The notes under the pieces: model-generated
The model's database searches: none
What the model was told of the DNA's origin: nothing
What the model saw: the letters and a program-made list of their open reading frames with translations, nothing else
In this document: positions 1 to 8,201 of the stretch, piece after piece
How the letters are laid out: every line of letters starts with the position of its first letter
Numbering within the stretch: the first letter of the stretch is position 1
Source of the DNA: JAAYJM01 sp964498585
GTDB taxonomy: Bacteria; Bacteroidota; Ignavibacteria; Kapaibacteriales; UBA2268
NCBI GenBank assembly: GCA_964498585.1
Contig: CAZCHH010000050.1
Span: 1-25,121, forward strand
Direction of reading: 5' to 3'
Length of the DNA stretch: 25,121 nt
Translations under genes and position numbers: made by a program

Positions 1-73
1 ATTTATTTGATGAAGATGATTATGAAAGGAAATCATCTCTTAATCATAAAAATCATATAAATCATAGTTCAAA
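1..73. repeat. Direct repeat copy 1, cut by the window edge
   Basis: These 73 bases recur identically at 174-246 (offset 173). The copy begins mid-unit because the window starts there. The similarity continues less exactly beyond base 73 into the CT-rich hairpin sequence. The complete unit, visible in the second copy, is a long imperfect inverted repeat. Confidence 0.9.
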
Positions 74-89
74 TAAGAACACACCCCTG

Positions 90-138
90 CCCCTCTCAAG
101 AGGGGAATTAAGATTTTTCTTTAATCCCGCAGGGATTA
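90..138. repeat. Two short palindromes between the repeat copies
   Basis: Bases 90-105 form a 7-bp hairpin (cccctct/agagggg, loop ca). Bases 122-138 form another (taatccc/gggatta, loop gca). The first resembles the 'cctatcaagagggggaat' end of the element at 6413-6735, and the second resembles the 'tcccgtagggatt' motif inside that element. They look like pieces of the same dispersed repeat families. Confidence 0.6.
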
Positions 139-153
139 GATTATGTGTTTGTC

Positions 154-246
154 TTTGAACTGTGATTTTTGTGATTTATTTGATGAAGATGATTATGAAA
201 GGAAATCATCTCTTAATCATAAAAATCATATAAATCATAGTTCAAA
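154..246. repeat. Hairpin-forming intergenic repeat, complete copy
   Basis: The unit begins with tttgaactgtgattt and ends with aaatcatagttcaaa. The arms are reverse complements apart from a few changes that leave G-U pairs, so the transcript could fold into a long stem. A second, inner hairpin (gatgatt...aatcatc) lies in the middle. Bases 174-246 duplicate 1-73 exactly. Conserved pairing with G-U substitutions suggests a REP-like element. The rest of the gap to the first gene (247-491) is AT-rich, with 'tgcgtaaggtg' at 345-355 matching the end of the 6413-6735 element, and no promoter I can name with confidence. Confidence 0.75.
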
Positions 247-491
247 CAAGATCACAGCCCTTCCCTTCTCAAAAGAGAAATGGTACTTGTGTTAAAAAGA
301 AAATAGTGCATCAACTTAACTTGTTTAAAATCTTAATATAGTATTGCGTAAGGTGTGTTATAAGTTCAAGCACAAGAGTTCCGAAATCGGTATTAAACAT
401 AAATATCATAATTTTTTATAAAAAATAAAACGTTTTTTATATTTTTGTTTAAATTGAATTAGCAATTAAATATAATTTAAATAAGAAAAAA

Positions 492-1706
492 ATGCTTGAT
501 ATTCAAAACACAGAAACCGCCGGAGTAAAAACTCTTAAACTAATTGGCAGAATTGATGGAATCAGCAGTCCTATGCTGGATAAAAGTATAAAGGATTTGG
601 CAATTTCCGGCGAAAGGCAGTTGATTGCTGATTTGCAGGACGTTAATTATATAAGTAGCGCCGGGCTTCGGGTTTTTTTGACTGCTCAGCAGGTAATGAC
701 AAAAGCTGGTGGCGAGCTTTTGCTGTTTAATTTAAATGAGCAAATTCTGAGTATTTTTAAAACTGCTGGTTTTACACGGATTTTTAAAATTATTAATGAT
801 ATTAGTGAAATTTCTGCTCTTAATGGAGCTACACAAGAAGAGAAGCAAATATCAAACGAAATCATTAATAATATTAAATTGAAAATTTTAAAAACAAATG
901 CAAAACTAGAAAAAGCCACAAAATTGGGAAATTTCGACAAACTATCGAAAAGCGAATATTCTGAAACCGATGTGGTTACGCTTGCTCCAAAAGAATTGAA
1001 GTATGGCATTGGCCTTGGTGCGTTGGGCGATGGGTATAGTGATTTTAAGGAATTTTTTGGTGAAACTGCCGTGATAAACAGCAATTTCTTTGTTTATCCC
1101 GCTGTAAAAAAACAAGCTGTAGATTTTATAATCCCACCACCAGACTTTTCTTTCATAAAATATCAATTTCTAAATTACTTGGGATTTCAGGGAGATTTCA
1201 AATACATAATTAATTTTGAAGGTGTTGATGGCTTCGTCAATTCCAATGATTTATTTCAGGCATTATTAAAACTAAATAACAGTAAGCTTTGTGGAATTGT
1301 ATTTTTTGCTGAAAGCAAGGGCTTATGGGGAATGAATTTGAAACAGGTTCCAATTGTAGATAATAAGTCTGGCATTGAAGATTCAATTTTTTCCGAGAAA
1401 AATTTTCCGAACTGGCTTAATTTCCCAGTTGAAGCATCGGATTTTAACAGCATTATTGTCGGCACCGGCTTCATACATAATTTTACAGAACTACCCGCAA
1501 GTTTAAAAGATTTTTTTGCATCAAATTCCAACTGGCATATTCATACCGCAGTTTTTGAAAAAGGAATTATAAACAGAAATATAGAAAATTTTGATAGTGA
1601 ATTAAATAGAATTATCACAGAGCTTGAGCCGCAAAAAGTGGTTCATTTACTTGGTCGTTCTGTTTTAAGTAGTGGTTGTATTGGATTAATTGAATTGGAG
1701 GTTTAA
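492..1706 (+). CDS. STAS-domain protein with long C-terminal region of unknown function
   Basis: The 404-residue product starts with a STAS domain (about residues 1-110), the fold of anti-sigma-factor antagonists such as SpoIIAA. The diagnostic stretch is DLQDVNYISSAGLRVFL, where one serine of the SS pair is the usual phosphorylation site. Residues about 165-404 form a second region ('APKELKYGIGLGALGDG' onward) that I do not recognise; it looks globular and soluble, with no signal peptide or membrane segment. The stop codon is followed directly by the start of the ABC transporter fusion at 1707, whose ribosome site (ggagg, 1696-1700) lies inside this gene, so the two are very probably co-translated. 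I infer that the protein regulates or senses for the transporter. The start is preceded only by an A-rich tract (aagaaaaaa). Confidence 0.85.
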   Translation: MLDIQNTETAGVKTLKLIGRIDGISSPMLDKSIKDLAISGERQLIADLQDVNYISSAGLRVFLTAQQVMTKAGGELLLFNLNEQILSIFKTAGFTRIFKIINDISEISALNGATQEEKQISNEIINNIKLKILKTNAKLEKATKLGNFDKLSKSEYSETDVVTLAPKELKYGIGLGALGDGYSDFKEFFGETAVINSNFFVYPAVKKQAVDFIIPPPDFSFIKYQFLNYLGFQGDFKYIINFEGVDGFVNSNDLFQALLKLNNSKLCGIVFFAESKGLWGMNLKQVPIVDNKSGIEDSIFSEKNFPNWLNFPVEASDFNSIIVGTGFIHNFTELPASLKDFFASNSNWHIHTAVFEKGIINRNIENFDSELNRIITELEPQKVVHLLGRSVLSSGCIGLIELEV

Positions 1707-4544
1707 ATGGAACTTTGGCTCGGTGCTTTGAATTTAGGTTTGCTATACGCTTTTCTCGCTTACGGTTCACTTCTTACTTTCAGAATATTGGATTTTTCTG
1801 ATATTACTGTAGATGGAAGTTTTACTACTGGGGCAGCTGTTTCTGCTATTCTTATAGTTGCCGGAATGAATCCATTTATTGCTTTATTAATTGCATTCAT
1901 TTGCGGAGCTATAGCTGGAGCAATAACTGGAATAATCCACACCCGACTTAAAATAAACGGCTTGCTTGCTGGTATTATCGTAATGGTTGGGCTTTATTCG
2001 ATTAATCTTCACATTATGGGAAAATCCAACGTCCCTTTGCTCAATGAACGAACAATCATAGAAATATTTGCAACGCTAAATCCCGGTTTAGCTTCAGAAC
2101 TTTGGTATTTGATTTGCTTTTTGCCAATAATGGCGATTTTTTGGTTTCTGCTCTCTCTTTTCTTTAAAACAGATTTGGGTATTGCAATTCGTGCTGCCGG
2201 AACAAATACAGAAATGTCAAAAGCAGCGGGTATCAATGTTAATTCAATAAAAATATGGTGTATTGCTGCTGCTAACGGACTTGTTGGTCTTTCCGGTGGC
2301 TTGGTGGCTCAATATCAGGGCTTTGCGGATATTGGAATGGGAATCGGAACTTTGATTATTGGGCTTGCTTCTGTGATTATCGGTGAATCTATTCTTCCAA
2401 GCAGAAATGTGTTTGTGATATTTCTTGCTGCTGTAATCGGTTCTACAATTTATCGTTTGATGATAGCTCTTGCTCTTTATTTTGGTATGAATCCAATTGA
2501 TTTGAAATTACTTACAGCAGTATTTGTATTGCTTACTTTGATTTTAACAAAAATTGCTAACGACAGAAAAGAAAATAAAATTAAACAGCGAATAGGATTT
2601 TTAGGTTTTATCAAAAAATACAGAATTTGGTTTTCAATCGCTGGTATTGCTATTATAGCAGCTACTATACTGCATTTTGTATTTAACTCAAATCAATCAG
2701 GCAGTTTAGATAAGTATTATAAAATTGGCGTTTTGCAACTTGTTGACAATGGCTTGCTTAACGTTACAAGAGATAGCTTTAACGAAGAAATGAAGAAATT
2801 AGGTTACGTTTCCGGTGATAACTGCTTAATTGATTTTCAAAATGCTAATGGTGAAATTTCTATTGTAAATTCAGTATTAGACAACTTTGTAATGAAAAAA
2901 TATGATGCTATTGTTACGATTTCAACTCAGGTAACGCAGGCAGCAATAAATAAAATCAAAGATATACCAATAGTTTTTTCAACAGTTGCGAATCCATTTA
3001 TAATAAAAGCTGGAAATTCAGATGTAGACCATTTGCCAAACGTAACTGGGGTTTATGGTGCTGTTAATATGGATTCCGCACTATACTGGATAAACAAGGT
3101 ATTACCAGTTGAAACATCAAATAAGTTTAAAATTGGAGTTGTTTGGGACCCATCTCAGGCAAATTCAGAATTTAACGTAGAAAACCTCAAGAAATCAATA
3201 GCGAAATTACCAAATATTGAATTTACAGGCGCTAATGTTACAAGTTCTGCAGATGTTTTTCAATCGGCTTCATCACTTGCAGCAAAAGACATTGATATGT
3301 TCTTTTTAGTACCAGACAACACTGTTTATTCAGCTTTTGATGCTGTTGTTTCTGCAGCAAAAAGCAAGAATATTCCAATATTTATATCTGATATTGAGAG
3401 AATTGCTGATGGTGCTTTAATGGCTTATGGTTATGATTACACATCAAGCGGAATTCAAGCAGCTAACATAGTCCATAGAATTTTAAATGGTGAAAATCCA
3501 AAAGACATTCCTTTTGAAATATACAACCATACAGTAGTTGGTATAAATATGAAAGCAGCAAAGTCGCTAAATATTAAAGTGCCAAACAATGTCCTTTCAA
3601 AAGCAGAAAAAATTGTGTCTATTGACCCCATAAAAACAGACAAAAAGAAAGTGATTGGCGTAATTCAATTCAGTATGGAGCCGAATGTTGAAATATGCAA
3701 GAAAGGAATTTTGCTTGGGCTGCAGGATAATGGTTATGTAGAAGGAATAAATGTTGAGTTTATTTACAAAAATGCTCAAGCAGATTTCGCAATGATAAGT
3801 TCAATAGCTCAGGACTTAATCCGCAGAGGAGTTGACGTAATCGTTCCGCTTTCAACCCCTGTAGTTCAGGCAACAGTGCAAGCCGCTGCTAATTCCAAAA
3901 CAACTGTTGTTTATACTTATATTTTTGACCCTTACGGAAGTGGATTAGGAACAGCACCAGACAAGCACGTTCCTAATGCAACAGGAGTGGCTTGTTTTCC
4001 ACCTTACGAAAAAATATTAGATTTGATTAAAGAAATGTTTCCGCAAAGGAAAAATGTCGGTATTGTTTGGAATAGCTCTGAATCTAATTCTGTTTCAGTT
4101 GTTGCTAAATTAAAAGAGTATGCAAAACAAGTTGGATTAAATATAGTTGATGCGACTGTAACCAATCCGGCAGAAGTTCTTGAAGCTTCCCGTTCAATTA
4201 TTTCAAAAGGAGCAGATGTTTTCTTGGGTCCCGGCGATAACACGCTAAATGTGAGTTTCGATAGTTTCGTAAAAGTAGCAAACGAAAATAAAGTTCCTAT
4301 TTTTACTTTCGATGCTGAATTGATTGAAAATGGTGCAACTATTGGTTTAGGACCGGATTATTTCCAAACCGGCTTCGATGGTGGAGTTTATCTGGCAAGA
4401 GTGTTTAACGGTGAAAGCACTGCTAATATTCCTATTATGCAGACTAAAGAAACACTGCTTTATATAAATTTGAAAGCTGCTCAAACTTACGATTTTAAAA
4501 TTGACAATAAATTTATAAATCAAGCAGATAAAGTGATAAGGTAG
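1707..4544 (+). CDS. ABC permease fused to two tandem substrate-binding domains (TrpY-TrpX-TrpX type)
   Basis: This 945-residue protein joins parts that are normally separate. Residues 1 to about 285 are a multi-span inner-membrane permease of the COG4120 type, with the conserved 'DFSDITVDGSF' segment near residue 30 and the cytoplasmic coupling loop 'IRAAGTNTEMSKAAGINV'. A further hydrophobic span lies near residues 308-327. Then come two periplasmic binding domains of the ABC_sub_bind family (COG2984), about 337-640 (from 'YKIGVLQLV') and 646-945 (from 'KKVIGVIQF'). Each repeats the same order of motifs: 'ST.V.QA', 'PN.TGV', 'IGVVWD/NVGIVWN', and 'VPDNT/GPGDNT'. Family members include the TrpXYZ tryptophan importer of streptococci, but the substrate here is unknown. 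The usual ATPase (COG1101, TrpZ) is absent on both sides within the window. The stop codon TAG ends at 4544. Confidence 0.9.
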   Translation: MELWLGALNLGLLYAFLAYGSLLTFRILDFSDITVDGSFTTGAAVSAILIVAGMNPFIALLIAFICGAIAGAITGIIHTRLKINGLLAGIIVMVGLYSINLHIMGKSNVPLLNERTIIEIFATLNPGLASELWYLICFLPIMAIFWFLLSLFFKTDLGIAIRAAGTNTEMSKAAGINVNSIKIWCIAAANGLVGLSGGLVAQYQGFADIGMGIGTLIIGLASVIIGESILPSRNVFVIFLAAVIGSTIYRLMIALALYFGMNPIDLKLLTAVFVLLTLILTKIANDRKENKIKQRIGFLGFIKKYRIWFSIAGIAIIAATILHFVFNSNQSGSLDKYYKIGVLQLVDNGLLNVTRDSFNEEMKKLGYVSGDNCLIDFQNANGEISIVNSVLDNFVMKKYDAIVTISTQVTQAAINKIKDIPIVFSTVANPFIIKAGNSDVDHLPNVTGVYGAVNMDSALYWINKVLPVETSNKFKIGVVWDPSQANSEFNVENLKKSIAKLPNIEFTGANVTSSADVFQSASSLAAKDIDMFFLVPDNTVYSAFDAVVSAAKSKNIPIFISDIERIADGALMAYGYDYTSSGIQAANIVHRILNGENPKDIPFEIYNHTVVGINMKAAKSLNIKVPNNVLSKAEKIVSIDPIKTDKKKVIGVIQFSMEPNVEICKKGILLGLQDNGYVEGINVEFIYKNAQADFAMISSIAQDLIRRGVDVIVPLSTPVVQATVQAAANSKTTVVYTYIFDPYGSGLGTAPDKHVPNATGVACFPPYEKILDLIKEMFPQRKNVGIVWNSSESNSVSVVAKLKEYAKQVGLNIVDATVTNPAEVLEASRSIISKGADVFLGPGDNTLNVSFDSFVKVANENKVPIFTFDAELIENGATIGLGPDYFQTGFDGGVYLARVFNGESTANIPIMQTKETLLYINLKAAQTYDFKIDNKFINQADKVIR

Positions 4545-4651
4545 CGTTTAATTATAGAAAAAAATTGCCGTTCTGAAGTGCAGCGAAGAATCTATCTTAT
4601 TGATTTTAAAAGAAACTGAATTCTTAACTTCGTTGCCAATGACATCTTTTC

Positions 4652-4868
4652 TTGTCATTCTGGCGTATGCCAGAATCAATCTTGGGAAAGCAAGTGAGCT
4701 TGTTCACGATACATTTGGGTAAGCCCAAATGCTTCAATGAAATAGCTAATATTTAATAGCGTTGAATAACAATAAGATTGATTCTGACATCCGTCAGAAT
4801 GACAGTGTTAAGATATGTCATCTCCATTTAAATAAAGCATTTTCTTTAGAAGGGATTAGGAGTGACAA
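4652..4868. repeat. Cluster of modular palindromic repeats
   Basis: This cluster fills the gap between two convergent genes. A hairpin at 4657-4676 (attctggc/gccagaat) and an inverted copy around 4780-4800 (attctgac/gtcagaat) face each other, so about 4652-4803 could also form one large stem. Between them lie a 'caagtgagcttgttcac' module and a catttggg/cccaaatg hairpin (4712-4731). Bases 4804-4868 are the reverse complement of the flank seen at 15702-15777 and 22952-23020 ('tttaaatggagatgaca'). The remaining bases of the gap, 4545-4651, hold nothing I recognise. Confidence 0.8.
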
Positions 4869-4908
4869 TTTTTTTCTGCAATATTAATTCAAAATATTAC
4901 TGGTGCAT

Positions 4909-5490
4909 TTAATTAAGCACAAAAGATATACCAAGTAAAATTGATACAAAATCACGTGAATAATCAATTTTTGAAAAATATAAATCTTCTGAATAACTAA
5001 ATTTACGGTAATTCAATTCCGTTTTTATTATTGCTGTTTTGTTAATAAGGAATTTGACTCCACCTGCAAGATTAAAAATTGTAATATCCAAATCTTCTGA
5101 TGCTTTGGAATATAAATTAACGTTTGGGATAGCTAAGGAGTTTGTAGCCCCAAATCCAATTTTTGCGTAAGGTGCTATACTCTTATCGGGTATCAAATAA
5201 GTATATGAAACATTGCCAAGCAGAAAAATACCCGGCTTTTCATTTTCTACTAACATTAGACCAATTTCAGGTTCTATTGATAATCCTTTAACAACATATA
5301 TTGCTGGATTAATCGAGCAAATAAATAGTGAAGCATCATTCTCGTCTTCATGATTGCCGTTTTTTATACTTTCGTTCATTAAGTAGAAACCTAAAGAACC
5401 GCCTAATTCAATACATCCACTTTCAAACTGTGCAAAAAGAGGTATATTAAGCGCTATCAAAAATAAACTGATAAAAATTGTTTTTTTCAT
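4909..5490 (-). CDS. Outer-membrane beta-barrel protein (porin-like)
   Basis: The 193-residue product has a classical signal peptide (MKKTIFISLFLIALNIPLFA, cleavage before QF). The mature part alternates polar and hydrophobic residues in strands, with segments such as 'GNVSYTYLIPDKSIAPYAKIGFG' and 'LLGISFVLN' at the C-terminus. This is the pattern of small OmpA/OmpX-like eight-stranded barrels (the OMP_b-brl group), about 170 residues after cleavage. The ribosome site is aaagga just before the ATG. It lies 49 bp downstream of the lipoprotein gene on the same strand, and both genes share the same leader sequence (aaggattttatgaaaaa type), so they are probably one transcript. The function beyond a membrane barrel is not known. 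Confidence 0.75.
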   Translation of the reverse strand: MKKTIFISLFLIALNIPLFAQFESGCIELGGSLGFYLMNESIKNGNHEDENDASLFICSINPAIYVVKGLSIEPEIGLMLVENEKPGIFLLGNVSYTYLIPDKSIAPYAKIGFGATNSLAIPNVNLYSKASEDLDITIFNLAGGVKFLINKTAIIKTELNYRKFSYSEDLYFSKIDYSRDFVSILLGISFVLN

Positions 5491-5539
5491 AAAATCCTTT
5501 TTTAAAAATATATAAAAGTTAATTATTTTTGCTGAGTTC

Positions 5540-5908
5540 TTATCCCGATAAATTGTCAGTATCGTAATAACCTTTATTGTCGATAATGACTTTTAAAAGT
5601 AAATTACCGGAAATATTATTATCATCTACAACATTTAAAGTTAGAGTTGCCTGTATGTTTGCACCATCTTTATAAGTTTTAAATGTTCCGGTGAATTCTT
5701 TAGAAAACCAACTGCCATCATACTTATCTCCAAGAAAATAACAATAGTTTTTAGTCGCAGTTATATTGTAAGTATAGACATTATCAAATATCGTGATTTC
5801 CCACTCCCCATTAACAATTTCATAAGGTTGTTTAGATGGTTCTGATGGTGAATCGCTGCTGCAAGAAATATTAATTAAAACAAATAAAAGAAGCAAAATC
5901 TTTTTCAT
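5540..5908 (-). CDS. Small secreted lipoprotein
   Basis: The 122-residue product begins with MKKILLLLFVLINISCSSDS, a type II signal peptide with the lipobox cysteine at residue 16, followed by the Ser/Pro/Glu-rich tether usual in Bacteroidota-type lipoproteins. The remaining roughly 90 residues ('VNGEWEITIFDNVYTYNITATKNY', 'GSWFSKEFTGTFKTYKDG', 'ISGNLLLKVI') read as beta strands and resemble lipocalin-like lipoprotein domains, though I cannot assign a family. An aagga ribosome site precedes the ATG. It is upstream of the beta-barrel gene on the same strand and probably co-expressed with it. The protein is likely anchored in the outer or inner membrane facing the periplasm. Confidence 0.75.
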   Translation of the reverse strand: MKKILLLLFVLINISCSSDSPSEPSKQPYEIVNGEWEITIFDNVYTYNITATKNYCYFLGDKYDGSWFSKEFTGTFKTYKDGANIQATLTLNVVDDNNISGNLLLKVIIDNKGYYDTDNLSG

Positions 5909-6324
5909 AAAAATCCTTTCTTATTAATATTTCAATTTCAATAAAAATTTATTTTTTCCTTGTTATGGCATTTAAATCATATCAAATAAATTATGAAGTA
6001 TTCTAATAAATCGAATCTATCAGTTATTTTGAAATGCTTTGAAGAATCTCAAATTTTGTGAAAAAACTAATAGTGTAATTCATAAGTAAACCAAAATGAC
6101 AAATTTAGAAGTTACTTTAAATATATTTTTAATTAAATGAAATTATTATATTATTCGCTTATTTGTTTTAAAAATCATTATAAAAAAGATTTTGGGCTAA
6201 TTTTTATTATTTATTTATTTTATATATTGCAAATATACAAATATTAATTTATTAAAAAAATTATTTTTAAATTATTTTTTAAGTATTTTTTAACCTTTAT
6301 AATTCATAAATAAATATTCAATTC
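5909..6324. other. Gene-free AT-rich stretch, probable promoter region of the lipoprotein gene
   Basis: I see no gene here. The sequence is strongly AT-rich, especially 6120-6320. Around 6029-6060 it reads 'gaaatgctttgaagaatctc', which resembles 19822-19845 ('aaacgcttcgaagaatttca') and may be a decayed copy of an intergenic repeat. The part nearest 5908 must hold the promoter for the minus-strand lipoprotein gene, but I cannot point to -10/-35 boxes with confidence. Confidence 0.4.
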
Positions 6325-6353
6325 CTCCTTCCCAAGTTGCACTTGGGAAGGAG
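6325..6353. repeat. Perfect 13-bp-stem hairpin
   Basis: The arms ctccttcccaagt and acttgggaaggag are exact reverse complements separated by tgc. There is no T-run directly after it on either strand, so a simple terminator is not clear. CCTCCC/GGGAGG hairpins of this kind are probably another short dispersed palindrome. Confidence 0.7.
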
Positions 6354-6412
6354 TTCAAAACTAAGTTTTTTCAATATTTCAAGTAAATCATTTAATATCA
6401 ACTATTAATAAC

Positions 6413-6735
6413 TCACCTTACGCATTCCCCTATCAAGCTAACGATTATACACAAATATTTGTTCTTGTTGAAAAGAGAGATAAAAAGGAACAGTATCTTA
6501 AAAATTTATTCCGTAGGAATTAAATATTTGTAACAAGAATAACCCTTGACTGAGCTTATCCCGTAGGGATTATATATAATAGAAGCACTCTAATATTTAA
6601 TTCCTACGGAATAAAAAAACACTAAAAAAAGCATTGTTACAAATATTTTATACCTACGGGATATGTAGAATAGCAACAAGTTTTAAAGATGTGTATAATC
6701 GTTGGCCCTATCAAGAGGGGGAATGCGTAAGGTGA
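6413..6735. mobile_element. 323-bp non-coding inverted-repeat element (MITE-like)
   Basis: The left end tcaccttacgcattcccc (6413-6430) is the exact reverse complement of the right end (6718-6735). The inverted similarity resumes further in, with aacgattatacaca (6440-6453) against tgtgtataatcgtt on the right. The interior holds several copies of a CCGTAGG palindrome: ttccgtaggaa (6509-6519), tcccgtagggat (6559-6570), ttcctacggaa (6601-6611) and tacctacggga (6651-6661). The two outer copies carry the flank 'aatatttgtaacaa' in opposite orientations. No open reading frame of useful length is present. The structure suggests a miniature inverted-repeat element or a large folded RNA/DNA palindrome. 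I found no convincing target-site duplication. Confidence 0.6.
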
Positions 6736-6751
6736 TTTAGTAATATAGTAT

Positions 6752-6797
6752 AAAATAAAAAAAAGGAAGCAATTATTTAGTAATAAATACTGCTTCC
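6752..6797 (-). terminator. Rho-independent terminator of the oxidoreductase operon
   Basis: Read on the minus strand, ggaagca (from 6797) pairs with tgcttcc (ending 6765). An inner AT stem continues inside, and the hairpin is followed directly by a T-run (the plus-strand A-run 6752-6764). It lies about 58 bp after the stop of the gamma-subunit gene at 6855, in the right place and orientation to end that operon. Confidence 0.85.
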
Positions 6798-6854
6798 AAA
6801 TATAAATTAAATTTTAGTAAAAAATCTTTTTTAAAAGATTATAGTCAATGATTA

Positions 6855-7394
6855 CTATTTATGAATTAAACCCATTCCGACTTCAAATGCCTGTTTGTTA
6901 AGAGGAATAAGTTTATGGTATCTTTCTGGTAACACTTGTTCCAAAGCTTTAAAAATAGTATCTGGTTTAACAACTTTCCTTGCTTCGATAAATGCACCAA
7001 GGACAATCATATTCATTACTTTTGTATTTTTTAAATTAACAGCGGCATCACTTGCAGCTATAGGATAAATATTAATATCCTCGCGGGTTGGAGGAACTAG
7101 AATATTTGAACTATCAAAAATAATATTACCACCTTTTTTTACTTTTGCTTCAAATTTATCAACAGATGGCTGGTTTAAAGCAATGACTGTATCAAATATA
7201 GAAATAATGGGGGAACTTATAAGTTCATCGGAAACGATAGTAATACAGTTAGCTGTGCCACCTCTCATTTCGGGACCGTAAGAAGGCATCCAAGTAACTT
7301 CTTTGTCTTCAATAATGCCGGCATAGCCGAGCAACAATCCCATAGTAAGGACACCTTGTCCTCCAAAACCTGAAAAGATTGATTCTTCTGTCAT
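6855..7394 (-). CDS. 2-oxoacid:ferredoxin oxidoreductase, gamma subunit
   Basis: The 179-residue product opens with 'SIFSGFGGQGVLTMG' and continues with 'SYGPEMRGGTANC', the two signature segments of the POR/KOR gamma domain. In this family the gamma domain joins the alpha and beta subunits in oxidising a 2-oxoacid with coenzyme A to acyl-CoA and CO2, passing electrons to ferredoxin in the cytoplasm. It is the last gene of the operon, 2 bp after the beta-subunit stop, with a strong ribosome site (ggagg) inside the end of that gene. Length is normal for a stand-alone gamma subunit. Whether the natural substrate is 2-oxoisovalerate (Vor) or 2-oxoglutarate (Kor) cannot be read from this subunit. 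Confidence 0.93.
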   Translation of the reverse strand: MTEESIFSGFGGQGVLTMGLLLGYAGIIEDKEVTWMPSYGPEMRGGTANCITIVSDELISSPIISIFDTVIALNQPSVDKFEAKVKKGGNIIFDSSNILVPPTREDINIYPIAASDAAVNLKNTKVMNMIVLGAFIEARKVVKPDTIFKALEQVLPERYHKLIPLNKQAFEVGMGLIHK

Positions 7395-7396
7395 AA

Positions 7397-8191
7397 TTAT
7401 TTTACCTCCGGTTTCTTTAAATCGCCAAGTGGATAAAAGGGTATCATTTTTTCATCAACAAATTTATTAGCTTCGAGTGGGGTCATTTTCATATTTGATG
7501 GACAGTTCGATACAATTTCAATTAATGAAAAACCTAAGCCCTTCCCTTGATATTCGAAGCCATTTTTAATAGCTTTTTTAGCTTTACGGACATTAGCCAC
7601 AGTATTAACTGCCTGACGAGTTACATAACAAACGCCCGGAAGAAGTGCAAGCAATTCGCCAATTTTAATTGGAAATCCTTGAACGGCAGTATCTCTTCCG
7701 TAAGGAGATGTTGTTGTTACCATACCGGGAAGAGTAGTAGGAGCCATTTGTCCGCTTGTCATACCGTAAATACCATTATTAATAAAAACAACTACGATAT
7801 TTTCGCCACGGTTAGCAGCGTGAATAGTTTCGGCTGTTCCGATAGCAGCTAAGTCACCATCTCCCTGATAAGAAAAAACATACTTATCTGGCATAGTTCG
7901 TTTAATTGCAGTAGCAACTGCGCAAGCTCTACCGTGAGCAGCTTCCTGCATATCAATATTCATATAGTGATAAGCAAATACTGAGCAACCAACAGGAGCC
8001 ACACCAATTACATCATTTTGTATTCCTAATTCATCAACGACTTCCATAATAATTTTATGAGCAACACCGTGACCGCAGCCGGGGCAATAGTGAAGTTCTC
8101 TTTCAGTAAGGGTTTGTGGCTTTTGATATACGCAATATTCAGGTAAGCGAATATCTTCCAAACCAGTATCATTTATCATATTTTCATTCAT
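7397..8191 (-). CDS. 2-oxoacid:ferredoxin oxidoreductase, beta subunit (thiamine diphosphate-binding)
   Basis: The 264-residue product carries the N-terminal CPGCGH motif (residues 36-41) and the thiamine-diphosphate/Mg2+ motif starting GDGD at 110-113 and ending in NN at 138-139, with 'GIYGMTSGQMAPTT' following. These are the marks of the catalytic beta subunit of Vor/Kor-type enzymes, which decarboxylates the 2-oxoacid and passes electrons toward ferredoxin. It lies 10 bp after the alpha-subunit gene, with an aaggag ribosome site 6 bp before the ATG. The first few residues (MNENMINDTGL) are not conserved in the family, but the ribosome site supports this start. Confidence 0.94.
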   Translation of the reverse strand: MNENMINDTGLEDIRLPEYCVYQKPQTLTERELHYCPGCGHGVAHKIIMEVVDELGIQNDVIGVAPVGCSVFAYHYMNIDMQEAAHGRACAVATAIKRTMPDKYVFSYQGDGDLAAIGTAETIHAANRGENIVVVFINNGIYGMTSGQMAPTTLPGMVTTTSPYGRDTAVQGFPIKIGELLALLPGVCYVTRQAVNTVANVRKAKKAIKNGFEYQGKGLGFSLIEIVSNCPSNMKMTPLEANKFVDEKMIPFYPLGDLKKPEVK

Positions 8192-8201
8192 TATATACTC
8201 C

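Noticed and set aside
1..246. Possible CRISPR array
   Set aside because: Only two copies are visible at a spacing of 173 bp, the unit is a long hairpin of about 93 bp, and no regularly sized spacers or cas genes are present.
6137..6250. Short open frame starting MKLLYYSLICF
   Set aside because: It is about 37 codons in extremely AT-rich DNA with no ribosome site and no recognisable features.
5909..6854. A hidden tRNA or small RNA gene in the longest gap
   Set aside because: I found no cloverleaf-like set of stems or conserved T-loop; the structured parts are explained by the inverted-repeat element, the 6325 hairpin and the operon terminator.
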